Source: Manis javanica
Lineage: Eukaryota; Chordata; Mammalia; Pholidota; Manidae
Reading direction: 5' to 3'
DNA: 64,000 nt
NCBI RefSeq assembly: GCF_040802235.1
Contig: NC_133172.1
Coordinates: 62,813,613 to 62,877,612 of the forward strand
The notes below the pieces were generated by a model that was not told the DNA's origin, made no database searches, and was given only the letters and a program-made list of their open reading frames with translations. Below are positions 34,901 through 46,680 of the stretch, piece by piece (within the stretch, counting starts at the first letter, position 1; each line of letters opens with the position of its first letter). The translations under genes were made by a program, and so were the position numbers.

Positions 34901-35515
34901 TCCTCAGGAGTTGCCTTTGAGGGAAAAACATGGTGCTGGGGGCCCAGGATTGAGGACCTTGTACCCAGTGGCTTCTGGGGACTGGGCCCACCAGGTGTGT
35001 GCCACCCCTCCTGTCCGGCAGGAGGCACCACTTGCATAGTTTGCAGCAGGATGTCAAGGGTCCTGGTTTGAATCCCCTGAGGCCCAGATTCCCTTTGCCT
35101 GCTGCCGAGGTTCCCTGGTCCACCCCAGGGAGCTCCTGCGGCTGCCGCATGAACGATGGTGAGTGTGTCCTGCTCCCTCTGCAACGTGTGTCCTTGGGAG
35201 GGGACTGGTGTCTGCCCAGCGGGAAGTGCATGTCCCTGAAACGGGCCCTCGTCTCACACCAGCACAGTCTGCACAGAGACCCCCAATGCCTGCCGACCCC
35301 AAGCCTCCTCCAGGATTCGCACCATTATTGCTGTGCGCCTTCAACTCTTCCCTCGGCCAAAAATCGCATCAGGGGCCAGTCTCTTCCGTGCCTGGATGTT
35401 TCAGGGATAGGTAGGCCACGCTTGGGGACACCAGTGGGCATGAGATGTCCGGCAAAAGGAGGGGGGCCCCTCCATGAAGGCACCTCAGCAAACCCTCACC
35501 TGGTTTATTGGAGGG
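34901..35515. other. Intergenic stretch, nothing assigned
   Basis: No recognisable repeat, exon or RNA. Confidence 0.4.
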
Positions 35516-35760
35516 CATAGCGGGTTGAACTGTGTTCCCCCAAGATACGTGCTCAAGTCGTAACCCCTACTACCTGTGGATTGTGGCCTTATTGGGAAAT
35601 AAGGTCTTTGTAGATGTGATCAGGCTAAGATGAGATCACACTGGAGCAGGACGGCCCCAGGTCCAACATCAGATGCCCTTATAAGAGGCAGAGACAGACG
35701 CACGCAGAAGAGACTGCCACGTGACAGCAGCGGTGGAGATGGGGCAGAGTGTCTATAAAG
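35516..35760 (+). mobile_element. MaLR LTR fragment (MLT1/MST type)
   Basis: GCGGGTTGAACTGTGTTCCC then CCAAGATACGTGC, TGGCCTTATTGGGAAATAAG then GTCTTTGTAGATG, and GCCCTTATAAGAGGCAGAGA are the 5' half of an LTR in sense orientation. The 3' half is not recognisable. Confidence 0.75.
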
Positions 35761-36365
35761 CCAGGGCGCTCCAAGGCAGCCCAGCACCCCCGGGGCAGGC
35801 TGGCTCCTGCCTCCCTTTGTCCCTGAGACCTGGCGTGGCAGGGGCTGAGCATGGCCAGGTGGGCGCTCTGGGGCTGGGGAGGCAAGTGGCTCCTCCCTGG
35901 GCTGTGCATGCCTCGGCTCAACTGCTGTGTGCAGGCCTCTCGGACACACTTCTGTGCACACTTGTCCCTGCGTGTCTTTCTGCGTCCCTGGCCCATGTGT
36001 GTTCTGAGGACCGGGGGAGGACACCGACAGGCTCAGGCGTGCCCCACGGTGGGCCTGGGGGTCCAGCCCCCCGCACCGTCCCCTGTGGCTGGGAGTGTGC
36101 ACTTCCTCTCATAGGAGGAGTAGGCAGCCGAGAGGACAGCTAGATATTTCGGTGAGACCCCGCATGCTGGGTGCTCATCAGGTGCTACAGTCTTGGTGCC
36201 AGTGGGCCCCCAGGCCCCCAGAAATAAAGCACTCATTGTCAGACTGGTCACTCACTCAGGGGGAACTTTGCTGGACACGCGGTTTAACACGAAGCGCCGA
36301 ATATGGGCCCGGAGGTCCCTGTGCATCTCTGCAGCCGATTCAGTAAAGCCGGGCGGGCCAGGAAA
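35761..36365. other. Intergenic stretch, nothing assigned
   Basis: GC-rich sequence to the right of the LTR fragment. Possibly further decayed LTR, but no landmark survives. Confidence 0.35.
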
Positions 36366-36369
36366 CCAT

Positions 36370-37400
36370 CCCAGATACAGAAGGGACTCAGTGCCCAGGG
36401 ATGCCTCTCTCCCTGCTCTTTACCATAGAAAACACTGGGAACAACTGAGCTGTCCAAGAATAGGAGGCGATGAAATAAATGATGCTGCTTTGTCCACTTG
36501 GAGCGTTACAGGGTCATCAGAAGAGATGGTTCGCATGGCCACATGCGCCTGTGCAGGGATCCGGCAATTTCGCTTCCCAGCGTTCATCTCCAGGACGGCC
36601 GCAGGGGAGCGTGTACTGGAGTTTCACAGTCATTGTGAAAAATCGGAAATCACCTCGCTGCCCCCAGCAGAGACGCGGCTGAATAAGCTGCTGAACTTGG
36701 AGGATAGAATGAGATCAGTCTCATCAGAAACAGATGGGCAAGTTCAAGGAATTCAGTGGAGGGACACTTTCTAACACGAGGGAAGGGCTAAAGGGCATTA
36801 ACAATGGATACGGGGGGGGGGTCTGCATGGGGGAGAGCCGCCAGCACCCCTGGGCCTTTAGGGGGGAACGCAGGTACAGAATGCGCACCAATGACCTGGA
36901 GGGCTGGCAGAGCAGCGGGTCGCGTGGGAAGGGGGACCGCAGCACTTAGAAGTGTGCAGTGCACACCTGACAGTCCTAAATACAACGCACCTTAGCGTCC
37001 TCTCCTGACCCAGTGGGGACACAAGACTCTAAAATGAAGTAAAAGCCTTGTATGGCTGTCTGTATGCATGTGATAACGTGTGTGAATACCCACGTGCATA
37101 TATATATATATATGAAAAGGTATCTAACAGCAAACACACACGCAGCAGTGGTTTTCAGTTTGCAAGTAAGTAAGCAAACTTACACAGAGGTTTTTTTAAA
37201 GTCATAATCTGGCCAGATGAGCACCAAGCGGTTACCAGTGACAACCCCTGGGGATTGGGGTTAAGGGTGATCTTTTTTCCTGTTTCCCCTCATCAAACTT
37301 TTCATTTTCTGAATATTTTGCAACAGTATGTCCCTCTTTTACAACAAGAAAAATAGCTATTTGGCAATAAATACGTAAATAAGTGTCGCAAGGAACAGTG
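36370..37400 (+). mobile_element. Very old L1 remnants, sense
   Basis: Around 36420-36500 ACACTGGGAACAACTGAGCT then GTCCAAGAATAGG suggests the ORF2 end. Around 37190-37340 GCGGTTACCAGTGACAACCC then CTGGGGATTGGG and TTTTCATTTTCTGAATATTT then TGCAA match an old L1 3' end. The middle is unassigned and contains G10 at 36812-36821. Confidence 0.5.
37098..37113. repeat. (AT)n microsatellite
   Basis: Sixteen bases of alternating AT inside the old L1 remnant. Confidence 0.85.
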
Positions 37401-39380
37401 GTGTTTACCAGGATTACGAAACAATGTGGATGGATGCTTACTGACTCCATGTGGAGTGGGACCAGAAGTGCAGCCCCTCCCGTGTGGGCGCGACGTGCGC
37501 AGGACACGTGCCCACAGGAGCCCCTGCCTGGGAGGGAGGTGTGGGAGGCCCGCTGATGGCCGGGGCCGGGTGGGGGCGGCCGCTCCTGCCCGGTTTCCTT
37601 CAAGATCCATGCACGCAAGTTAGCCAGTCAGGCTTTCCCAAAGGTAGGGAGCTGGACTCCGTTTCCAGACAAGAGGATCAGGAAAGGGCCAGGCCGGGTC
37701 CAGACGGCCCCGTAAGGAGGGACAGAGCCTGCCTCCCAGTTCCCTGCTGGGGAGGCCGAGGCCCGGAGGGGCGGGCCCTCCGTCCTCTCTCCCTGCACAC
37801 TCAGCAAGGGTTCTCAAGACTAAATGCTCTTTCAACCTCTTCTCAGAAAGACCAGGGTCATGCACCTCGCCCAAGGCCTCAGAGCCAGAAGCAGGCTTTG
37901 AACCAGAGCCCGACTCCCGGGGCGGCACGCCTGGCTCTGCCCGCTGCCTCCCAGAGGGGCTTCTCCTCCAGTCGCCCTCCCTGGCCCAGGGCGCAGGCCT
38001 TACTGCTGAGCCCCACCGCCCTGCATTGGCCCAGACTCTTCCCCTTGCCTGAAACAGCCTCACTTTTCTACTCCGCCTGGGGCAGGGAGGGGCAGGGCCG
38101 CTGGGTGGGCAGCGTCGCCTCCCGCCCTCAGTGACTTGCCCACCAGTGACCAGCGCAGTAAGCCCAGCTTCCCTGCCACTTGCAGCTGGGCGGCATCTCC
38201 GCTCCAGCCTGCCAGCACTTTCCCATACTGCCAGGGCTTGCATGGCGTCATGGCTGGTGGCCGGAGGCCCAGCCCTCAGCGGTCTCCCTGGAGTGTGGTA
38301 GGCACAGGAACGGCCTAGCTCCTCTCCAGCGGCCGGAAGGCAGCTTGCTGCTGGCTCAAGGTCTGAGCACCTCTGGCAGGTTGTTCCCAGCTCAGGGCTG
38401 GTCCTATTTCCTTTCCAGGCAGGACAGAAAGCAAGACCTCAACCTGTGAGCTCAGGGTTTCCAGGTGGGGTCCAGGGGTAGGGCACGGTGCGGAGGCCAT
38501 CGCCTTCAGCTGCCTAGACATTGCTGCCACCACCGCTCAGGGAGGACAAGGAGCCTGAGAGTCCCGACAGCCCAGCAGCCAAGGTCTGATTCCCATTGGA
38601 ACAGGAACTTCCAAGGGGCTCATGGAGGGACGTCAGGGGCCAATGAACTTATACGGGAATCAAAAATCACATCCTTATTTTCTACCAACCTTTAAGTGAA
38701 GCGTGCAGGCCCCAGTTCCGTGAGACTAGCTGGCAGGCAACTTTGCTGCCCATTAGGACCTCAGGTGGGGTCATATCAGTGAGTAGGGGCAGGCATCTCA
38801 GGGTAATGCCATCCCCACCTCCAACCCCCTGGGCTGGTGCTGTGATGATCCCCACCTCACAGCTGGGAAAGACAAGGGTCGGCAGGGTGACATCATCCCG
38901 TGGGGCCCTCAGCTCACGAGGCGCAGGTCAGGATGGGGGCCCAGCCCCATCAGACCCTGTGCTCAGGCAGAGCCAGCGCCCCAGAGCGTGTGTTCCACAG
39001 CTGCCCGGCCTCCCGCAGGCCAGCCCCAGGGGCAAGGCGGCAGTGCCAGAGCTTGCCGGTGCCCGTACAGGAACATGCATCCCTGAGTCTCCAGCTAAAA
39101 TGGGGTTTTTATATTTGTAAAACTGGTTTGTTTATGACCTACACGTTTTATTTGTGCATTTACAACATTATTCTGAGAAGGGATCTACACGCTTCACCAG
39201 AAGGCTGAAAGGCTCCATGGCACAGAAAGGGCTGAGATCCCTGCTTTAAAGCATTCCGGGAAGCAGCGGCGGCGAGGAGGAGGGAGAGAGCGCCCCCTCC
39301 TTGGGGTGAGATGCGGCCCGGCTCCTGTCCTACAGAAAATCTGGGGAGCTTTGGCCCTTAGTGGCCTGGAGGGGGTGAGT
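37401..39380. other. GC-rich intergenic stretch with antisense MIR
   Basis: About 37840-37930 is antisense MIR (CATGCACCTCGCCCAAGGCC then TCAGAGCC). CpG is raised at 37480-38030 but falls short of an island by my rough count, at about half of expectation. About 39289-39300 holds AGCGCCCCCTCC, resembling the core of a CTCF site. No coding exon is recognised. Confidence 0.4.
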
Positions 39381-39384
39381 CCTA

Positions 39385-39520
39385 CAGTGGGATGCAGCTC
39401 AGAGTCACACCGACCTGGATCAAACCCTGGCCCCCTGGTTTACCGGCCTTTGCAATTTCCCTGGCCGTCTGAGCCATTGGCTTCCTCCTCTGTGACATGG
39501 GTTCAATCACAGAACTTCAA
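39385..39520 (+). mobile_element. MIR SINE
   Basis: CACACCGACCTGGATCAAAC then CCTGGCC and GGCTTCCTCCTCTGTGACAT then GGGTTCAATC run in MIR sense order. Confidence 0.7.
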
Positions 39521-39560
39521 CAAAAATGTCCAGTACTTGCTTCATCATGTATCTTTGAAT

Positions 39561-39680
39561 CTATCCATCCACTCAACCATCCATCCATCCATCCACCCAC
39601 CCATACGTCCACCTATGCACACACCCATGTATCTATCTGCCCATCTGCCCATCCGCCCACCCACCAACCACCCACCCTGT
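39561..39680. repeat. (CATC)n / (CCAC)n imperfect microsatellite
   Basis: The tract contains CCATCCATCCATCCATCCAC and CCCATCTGCCCATCCGCCCA. It is a tetranucleotide array decaying into variants to the right. Confidence 0.85.
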
Positions 39681-41105
39681 TTTTCTATGTATTTCAGAGC
39701 ATGTACATTTTCCCTCAGAACGTCAGCATGCACGTCATTAACAAGACTTCAATTCAGAAACTTAATTGTACTTCCGCTCCTGCGGTTGTCCTGTCGTCTT
39801 GCCTCTCGTCACTCTGATCCTGCAGCCGCGGGCTGAGACCCCAGGCTGAAGGCAGCAGGCCCCTGCTTCCTCGAGGACCCTGCTGCCCGGAGGATCTGAG
39901 GACGGCTCACTGGGGCTTCTCTCAAAGCCTTCGGTGTGAACCCTGCTGCACTCGCCCTGTGCGGACACACACCGCCACACACGCCACATCGCCCCCGGGA
40001 TGTCCCCCCAGGGGACACTATACCGAGCTCATCCCCCCCGGACCAGCTGCTCCCAGGGGCAGTGAGGCCTCGTCACTGGAGGCAGTTAAGCAAAGAATGA
40101 AGCAAGCAAGCTCTGCAGGAGTGGGAGAGCGCCACACACAGGACGGATTCGCGCCTGGAGCAGAGCCTGAACGATGTCGTGCGGGGTTTCTCAGGCTCGG
40201 TCCTGTTCACATGCCCGCCCGGGGTCGGGCTGCTGCGGAGGCTGCCCTGCGCACTGCAGGGCTCTTGCCGCATCCCTGGGCTCTACGAGATGCCGGTGGC
40301 ACTGCCCAACCCAACCAAAATGACAACAAAAAGGCCTCCTGTCATTCTCACATGTCCCCTGGGGGGGGGACTCGCCCTCTGTCGGGAACTCCTGAGCTAG
40401 AGGAGATTGAAGGACGCTGTCTTGAAATTCCATGATTTGTCCTGCTCCCAGGACACCCCTCTGTTCACAGAGCTGCAGCCTTCCTGTTGCCATGGAAACG
40501 GGATTTCCTTGCCCACCTCATTTATGCCTGCTTTCAACCAGCAAACCCCTTGTGCCAGGCCCAGGGGCGCTGCCACAGACAGCCATTTCCTCTTGTCAGA
40601 TGGGAGTGGCAGCCCGATCCGCAAGACTGCGGACTCAGTGCGAGCCACCAGGAGAAGCAGCGGCAGGGCCAGGCACGCGTGCAGGACTGGGCTGGCAACC
40701 TGCAGGGGCGGGGCAGCATCAAGCAGGGGGCAGGTCCAGCTGGGTGGGCCAGGCAGGCTCTGGGCGCCCAGACACGGACCTGAAACGGAAGGGAGGCTGT
40801 TCAGCAGGCAGGTGCAGGGGCGGGGCAGGCGGTGTGCGAGGGCACAGCGGGCAGGCGGGACACAGGGCGCCGGGAGCTGCAGGAGAGACCTAGTCTGGGC
40901 GGTCCTTGTCTTTAAGGTTTCAAACAGGGTGAATGACATATATGGGGAGTGACAATGGGGCAGGATGGGACGCGGAGGCCAGCAGGACGCGGTGCAGCAG
41001 TCCAGGAAGGAGAAGGTGGGGGCTGCAGCCCCTGGTGACGGCCTGAGGCGGTGCTGGGCAGGAGGAACACAAACAAAGCGGGAAAGAGTCACGGGCGAGG
41101 CCAGG
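39681..41105. other. GC-rich intergenic stretch, nothing assigned
   Basis: No gene is recognised in 1.4 kb. Several opposing ORFs of 150-230 codons overlap in different frames, which is the signature of GC content and not of coding. Confidence 0.4.
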
Positions 41106-41110
41106 CCACC

Positions 41111-41194
41111 CCTGGGGGCGGAGCCAGGGGTCCTGGGGGCGGAGCCAGGGGTCCTGGGAGGGGAGTCAGGCCCCTGGGGGTGCAGCCAGCAGGG
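41111..41194 (+). repeat. 21-bp minisatellite with GC boxes, about 4 copies
   Basis: The unit CCTGGGGGCGGAGCCAGGGG plus T is perfect at 41111-41131 and 41132-41152. Two degenerate copies follow (CCTGGGAGGGGAGTCAGG, CCTGGGGGTGCAGCCAGC). Each perfect unit carries a GGGGGCGG Sp1-type box. Confidence 0.88.
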
Positions 41195-42655
41195 CGGGGC
41201 CGGGTCATTGACTGGTTGGACCAGGAAAAGGGAAAAGGCACCGTCTTTGCGGGCCTTCTGGCTGACTCACAGCCTGGTTTTCACAAGGCTGCGTCTGTTT
41301 CCTGTCAGTCTTTGCCGTAGGGCCAAATGGTCCCTTTAGAAATCATCCCCGAAGCACATGCCTGGGACGACTGGAAACAGCACGTGCGCATCTGTGGGTT
41401 CTGGTCGTGTCCCCTCAGGTCACACAGCGAGCGGGCACCGCCCTTGATGACTCTGCCCCGTCTGGCAGGAGGTCTCAGCCCTGCGGTAGAGGGGGGTCCG
41501 CTCAGCACTGTGCGCTCCGTGTGCAAAAGCAGCCTACAGTCAGCCGCGCTTACCTGCATCCGGCAGAGACGCACAAGAAAGCCCCCAGGGCCGCTCGGCT
41601 GCGGGGAGGGCGGGCGCTGGGACAGGCCGAGGAGCTTCTCGCCTACCCCTGAGCCGGCTGCGGAGAGCGTGTGGCACAGGGGGCAGCACCAGGCTCAGGC
41701 ACCGTGGCATAAGGAGCGTGTTTTGTCATGGGACCTGGGGGCGTCCCGCTGTAGGCATCCCGGCTGGGCAGCAACCCCACTTTGGCAGCAGTGACCTCGC
41801 CCAGCTCGCGTCCCGTGGCTGCCAAGTCAGTGGCCACCCTGCCAATGTCCGTGGCCTCCACACGGGAAGGAGGCCAGTGTGACCCCCAGAAGCCGGCTGA
41901 GTAGGAAGAGCTTCTCCAGAACCTCTCCCTGCTGTGAATGTGCCGCTGGGGGTGCTGGGCCCCCACCCAGCTGCAGGGAAGACTGGCACATGGAGGTTTT
42001 CAGCAGGGCCCTTGATGCCCTGGGCAAAGCTGGAGCTCTGGTGGGAAAGAGGAAGGGAGGTCTGGGGACAGGGTGTGAGGCCTGTGTGCTCGAAACTTCG
42101 TGTGGGGCATTGTGGTACCTGCCTGAAACAGACCGGAGGAGGTGCTGGGGGTGGCACCAGGGCTTGTCCTGCCCCTTGCGTCCTGGCTCATGTCTGTCGC
42201 CCAGCCTGGACCTCTGCAAGCTCCCATGGGAGTGGGACGCAGCACCGTCTGGAGGGAGGAGACTCAAGGCCACCTGTGCTCACCCCCTCCTGCCTGCGGC
42301 AGGATGGGGCAGGCCAGGGGACAGGTGCCATGGCAGATGGGGGCTGAGGGGTAGCTGTCTGAGCAGGAAGGAGAGAGCTCATTATCAGGCAATTTTTGTT
42401 GGTGGCTGAGAGCCCAGTCTTAGTCCAGCCCCGCCCGGGAGGCGAGGTCTGGTCCTGCTACCACCTGCACAGAGGCACAGCCCTGTCTGCACCCAGTAGG
42501 CCCTGACGCCCCTCTGCGGCGAGCTGGGATCCCAGATCTGCTGCCTGGACTCAGACGCGCTTCAAATGCGTGTCCTGGGCCCCTTCACCCAGAGGACGCA
42601 TCAGTGGGTCCGAGGCGATCCTGGTGCAGTTGAGGCTCTGGAGAACCATCTCCGA
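41195..42655. other. GC-rich intergenic stretch, nothing assigned
   Basis: No exon, RNA or clear repeat is recognised. Confidence 0.4.
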
Positions 42656-42659
42656 GGCG

Positions 42660-42840
42660 GTTTGTTGATTGTCTACCGAGGGCCGGGCACAGTTCCCTTT
42701 ATGTGAATTAGGTTTCACTTATTCCTCACGGGGCCTCACCACCCATGAGGTAGAAGTGTCATGAGTCCATTTCACGGACAAGGAATGGAAGCTAGGACGT
42801 GAGGTCCTCGGTCAAGTCACACAGCTGTCAGCCTGGGCCT
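42660..42840 (-). mobile_element. MIR-type SINE, antisense
   Basis: TTGATTGTCTACCGAGGGCC then GGGCACAG, CACCACCCATGAGGTAGAAG and CGGTCAAGTCACACAGCTGT are antisense MIR landmarks across most of the element. Confidence 0.7.
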
Positions 42841-42996
42841 CACGGCCCTGTGCAGCCTGGTGCCTTTGAAGGTCTGGTGCTGCCATTCCCCTTGGAGAGG
42901 TGGGGCCCACAGAGGCTGAGGGCCGTGCCCCACCCCGAGTTCCAGCCCCACCAGATAGGGGGCGCCTGTGTTTGTCGGAGAGACAGAAGCAATAGG

Positions 42997-43021
42997 GTGT
43001 GTGTGTGTGTGCGTGTGTGTT
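42997..43021. repeat. (GT)n microsatellite
   Basis: Twenty-four bases of GT with one GC interruption. Confidence 0.9.
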
Positions 43022-43284
43022 TCTCTCCGTCCATCTGGTGGATGGATGGAGTGAAGTGAGGGAAGCCGGCATCCAAAGCCCGCAGGGTGGGCTGGCGTAG
43101 GCAGGAGACCTGGACAAGGGCTCTGCGCGGGCGCCGGTGGCCCTGAGGCTTGCCACCCGGAGCCCCTCTCCTTGCATGGATTAGGACTCCCACCCAGGTT
43201 AGGATTCCAGAGGTTCACTGACGAATCGACTCTGCCCTCGTTGGTGCTGGGAAACTCAGGGCCCAGGCTATGTGTCGGTGGTTG

Positions 43285-43450
43285 GTATCGAGCAGGGGGG
43301 CTCTGGAGTCTGACTCTGTGGGTTCTAATCTCTGCTCTGCCACCTGCAGCTGTGTGACTAATTTAGCCTCAGTTTCCTTGACTGTAAACGCAGAGACCGT
43401 AGGACCTCCTTCTGGCGTTGCTGGGAGGGTCACACGGGACGATGCGTGAA
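43285..43450 (+). mobile_element. MIR SINE
   Basis: GGGGGCTCTGGAGTCTGACT, TCTAATCTCTGCTCTGCCAC, GCAGCTGTGTGACTAATTTA and GCCTCAGTTTCCTTGACTGT give MIR from its tRNA-related head to the core. Confidence 0.85.
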
Positions 43451-43693
43451 GTGTCTGAGTAGGTCTGGTGTGGAGAAAGGCCTGGGATTTGGGCTGCTTG
43501 AACATCCTGGCACGTGTCTTTTGGTTGACAGCAGCACCCACGTCTGTCGAGTGGGGGCCCAGGAGCGGGACTGCAGGCATCAGTGAGCATTCAGCCTTAG
43601 GGGCGCCGCCAGGTCTGCAGAGCTCTAGAATTAAAGGCTCCAGAAGTGCCTGGAAATCCCAGTGCACCACATCCTTGCCTTCCATTAACTTTT

Positions 43694-44245
43694 TCATTTT
43701 TTACAGCTTTATTGACATACAATTCACAGATCATACAATCCATCTACCCACTTATACAATAAAACCACTGGTGGCTAGTAATTCACAGAGCTGTGGGACC
43801 ATCACCAGTCCATGTTAGAACACCTCAACCACTTTGAAAGCCCCTGCACTCCTAGGTGTCACTCCCAGCCCCCGCTCCATCCTGTCCCAGGCAGTCCCCC
43901 ATTCACCTCCTGTGTCTGTGGACTTGGACGTATCATGGAAGTGGAATTGTACAGCACGTGGCCCTTTGTGTCTGGCCCCGTCCACTCAACACGGTGTGTT
44001 CAGCTGCCCTGTCTCCCTAGGTTGTCAGCCTCCCCTCCTGTTTACAGTTGACCAGTCCTCTGTCACGTGGACCGACCCCACCTGCTTCATCCACTCGTTG
44101 GCTGATGGCTATTTGGTTGTTTCCACCTTTGGCCATTGTCAACAAGCTATTGTGAATATTCTTGTACAACTTTGACATGGGTGTGTGTTTTCATTTCTCT
44201 TGGGTATAAGCCAGGAGAGGAATTGCCGGTTGCACGGTAACTCTG
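43694..44245 (-). mobile_element. Old L1 (L1M) fragment, antisense
   Basis: TTTTACAGCTTTATTGACAT then ACAATTCACAGATC, TGGACGTATCATGGAAGTGG and GCCATTGTCAACAAGCTATT then GTGAATATTCTTG are classic antisense L1M 3' landmarks. Confidence 0.85.
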
Positions 44246-45065
44246 AGAGTGACTGGGGGACTGCCAGCCTGTTTCCCATGGCCACTGCACAGGTTTTCAC
44301 CCCGGCCATCTGTGCGCCCAGCAAAACATGCCGCTCCATCGAGCGCTCCACGACCGCAGGCAGGCCTCCGGGGACCAGCATCTTCTCACAGGGGACAGAC
44401 ACTGCTGGGAAGTGCCTGCTGCAACAAGCCCGGCTCCGGGAAGGCCAGTGTCTGCGCAGCATCCAGGGGCCCTTGGTGATCGGCCATGGACGTAGTGGCC
44501 ACGGTGTCCCAAGATGGAGTCTGGCCCCGAGTCATCAGTGGGCTTTGCTGCCACGGCTGCGGCTCCCCACCCAGAGACGTGGTGCTCCTCTGGGGCCAGG
44601 GGCTCCCCGGGAGGACGGTTGCTGCAAACCCCACCTTGGGGCCAGGCTTGGTCAAGTCCCCTCGCTGCTAGGGGATTTTACAGAGGCCTGGCCAGAAATA
44701 TCGTCAACGGGCAGTTCCCTGCTCATGTTTTGCCAAAGCCTGGCTTCTGCCTGATGGGGAAGGTTGGACTCAATCAGCTCCTTGGTTCTGGGTCACTCAC
44801 AGAAGGTTCCAGAAAATTCCTTTTGAAGTGGAGAAACTCCCACTTTCAGAGCCAGAATAGAGTCAGGCTCTGGCTCCTGATGGGAAAGAACAGAGGTCCC
44901 TGGGGGACAGATGCCACTTGATGAAAGTGCGAAGGGACCAAGCAGGCTCTGGCCAGAGGGGACACCGTGGCTTTGGCGGGAAGGCAACACTGGGGGCAGT
45001 CAGGGGGCACCAGCCTGCACCCAGCAACGAGGTCCTCCTCCCCGAGCTTTGCTTCTTATTCTAAC
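44246..45065. other. Intergenic stretch, nothing assigned
   Basis: No exon, RNA or clear repeat is recognised. Confidence 0.4.
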
Positions 45066-45069
45066 AAGG

Positions 45070-45182
45070 CCCATAGTTCAGTAGAAACCTCACGCTGCTG
45101 AGGTCAGGGGCTTGATTCTGCCCCAGCTCTCCGGCCTTGGGCAAGTCCCTGCCCATCCCAGTCTCAGTTTGCCCATCCACAG
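45070..45182 (+). mobile_element. MIR SINE
   Basis: GGGGCTTGATTCTGCCCCAG, GGCCTTGGGCAAGTCCCTGC and CAGTCTCAGTTTGCCCATCC run in sense MIR order. Confidence 0.75.
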
Positions 45183-45958
45183 CAGCACGGGGCCTGCCCG
45201 ATGGCGCCAGGCTCTCAGCTTTCCGGGAGCCGGGCCGGCCGCACCAGTCCTTGGACAGCAATCCTGCGTCAGCTAGCGGAGTCTCGTGGCCTGCCTGGAG
45301 GCATGTGGAATGTGTTTATGTTCCAGAGCTGAGGAGTGCCTGGTCCCAGGGGGCTGGCCGCCTGGCCATGTGTTTGTCCACCAGGCCCACACGGCATCCT
45401 CAGAGCCCCTGGGCCTCCCAGTGGCAGGAGGGAGAAGGGACAGCTGATGAGAAGCTGCAGATTCTCCGTTTGGACCAATTCAGGGACCCACTTTGGCCCC
45501 ATTCCACCCACAAAGTCAGAGGGCTCACAGTGGGCAGAGTGCAATGCCCTTTACAACTGAGCTCTTGCTCAGGGCCAGCACCCCTCATGGTGCTGGGAGG
45601 CAGGGACTGTCATGGCCACTGTGCAGACAGGCTCACCGCGACTCGCTCTCCTGCTCGGGGCTCGCGTGGCCTCCTGCGGAACCTGGCCCAGAGATGGCCT
45701 GCCTGTGGTGGCTTTCCCACACTCCTTTGGGCAGAATGCACCTGTCCCCGGGCGTGCCACAGCACCAGGTGGGGGCAGTCAGTCCCCTGCCCCTGACACT
45801 TCCTCTCCTCAGGGGAGGCGGAAACACCCAGTCCTCGAGGGCGCCACGCAGCCCGTGGACCTGGATGGACTGGGCCACCACAGTGGGCATGCCATCAGCT
45901 GGCCTCGGGCTTCTTTGTAGCCACAGTTTCTGGGCATCGGACTTCACCATTTTCATCA
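45183..45958. other. Intergenic stretch, nothing assigned
   Basis: GC-moderate sequence between MIR and L2 fragments, with no exon or RNA recognised. Confidence 0.4.
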
Positions 45959-45959
45959 A

Positions 45960-46085
45960 GTGAATGAGTGAATTTATTCATTCAACACATGTTAATAAAT
46001 ACCCACTGAGTGTAGGTCCCTGAGCTAAAAGCAGAGTGGACAACAGAGAGACGTCCTCACCACTTTGAGCGCTGGTGACACTGTG
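45960..46085 (-). mobile_element. L2 3' end, antisense
   Basis: GAATTTATTCATTCAACACA then TGTTAATAAATACCCAC and GTGTAGGTCCCTGAGC, AGAGTGGACAACAGAGAGAC is antisense L2. Confidence 0.65.
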
Positions 46086-46254
46086 ACACTTTGAGGGTGG
46101 GGATGCTGATGGCACCCCTCAGTGCTGGAGCCCAGGCATCCTGCCAGCACCAGGGCACCACCCCATGTAGCTCTTAGGTAGGCGCTTGAGAAGAAACTTC
46201 TCCTGAGACGCAGCCCTACTGCAGCCTTTCTGCCTTGGGAGGCGGCGGCGGCTG

Positions 46255-46680
46255 CATGTGTGACCTGTGGCTGCAGAAGGAAGTGACCACGAGCTGGGTG
46301 GCTTAGAACCACAGCTATCCTCCAACAGTCTGCAGGTCAGAGGTCACCATGGGCCAAACTCAAGGATCGGCGTGGTCGGTCCCTCTGGAAGCTGTGCAGG
46401 AGCTTTTCCAGCTTCTGGAGGCGCCGCATCCCTGGCTCAAGGGCCCCATCACTTGCCTTCTCTCCGCGCTTCCTGAGTTGCACCACCGCTGACCCTCCCA
46501 CAGCCAGGGTCCCTCTGCCTCCCTTGGGCGAGGCCCACCTGGACAGTCCGCAATCATCTCCCCGCCCTTCACTCCATCTGCAGAGTCCCTTTGCCACGGA
46601 AGGCCACCTGTCCATGGAGTCCAGGGGTCAGGGTGTGGACAACTTGCGGGGCCACGGTCCCACCCACCACAGCGATGTGA
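46255..46680 (-). mobile_element. MaLR LTR, antisense
   Basis: GAGCTGGGTGGCTTAGAACC then ACAGCTATCCTCC, TTTTCCAGCTTCTGGAGGCG, and CACGGAAGGCCACCTG occur in antisense MLT1 order. Confidence 0.65.

Noticed and set aside
34378-35184. 268-codon minus-strand ORF
   Set aside because: The C-terminal half crosses the TG-rich repeat as a His/Thr/Ser string and the remainder shows no family.
37451-38243. Overlapping 227- and 207-codon ORFs on opposite strands
   Set aside because: Both strands are open over the same GC-rich bases and an antisense MIR lies inside.
41111-41194. 21-bp GC-box repeats considered as a viral-type promoter fragment
   Set aside because: Only unit length and GC boxes agree; there is no other viral similarity and ordinary minisatellite growth explains it.
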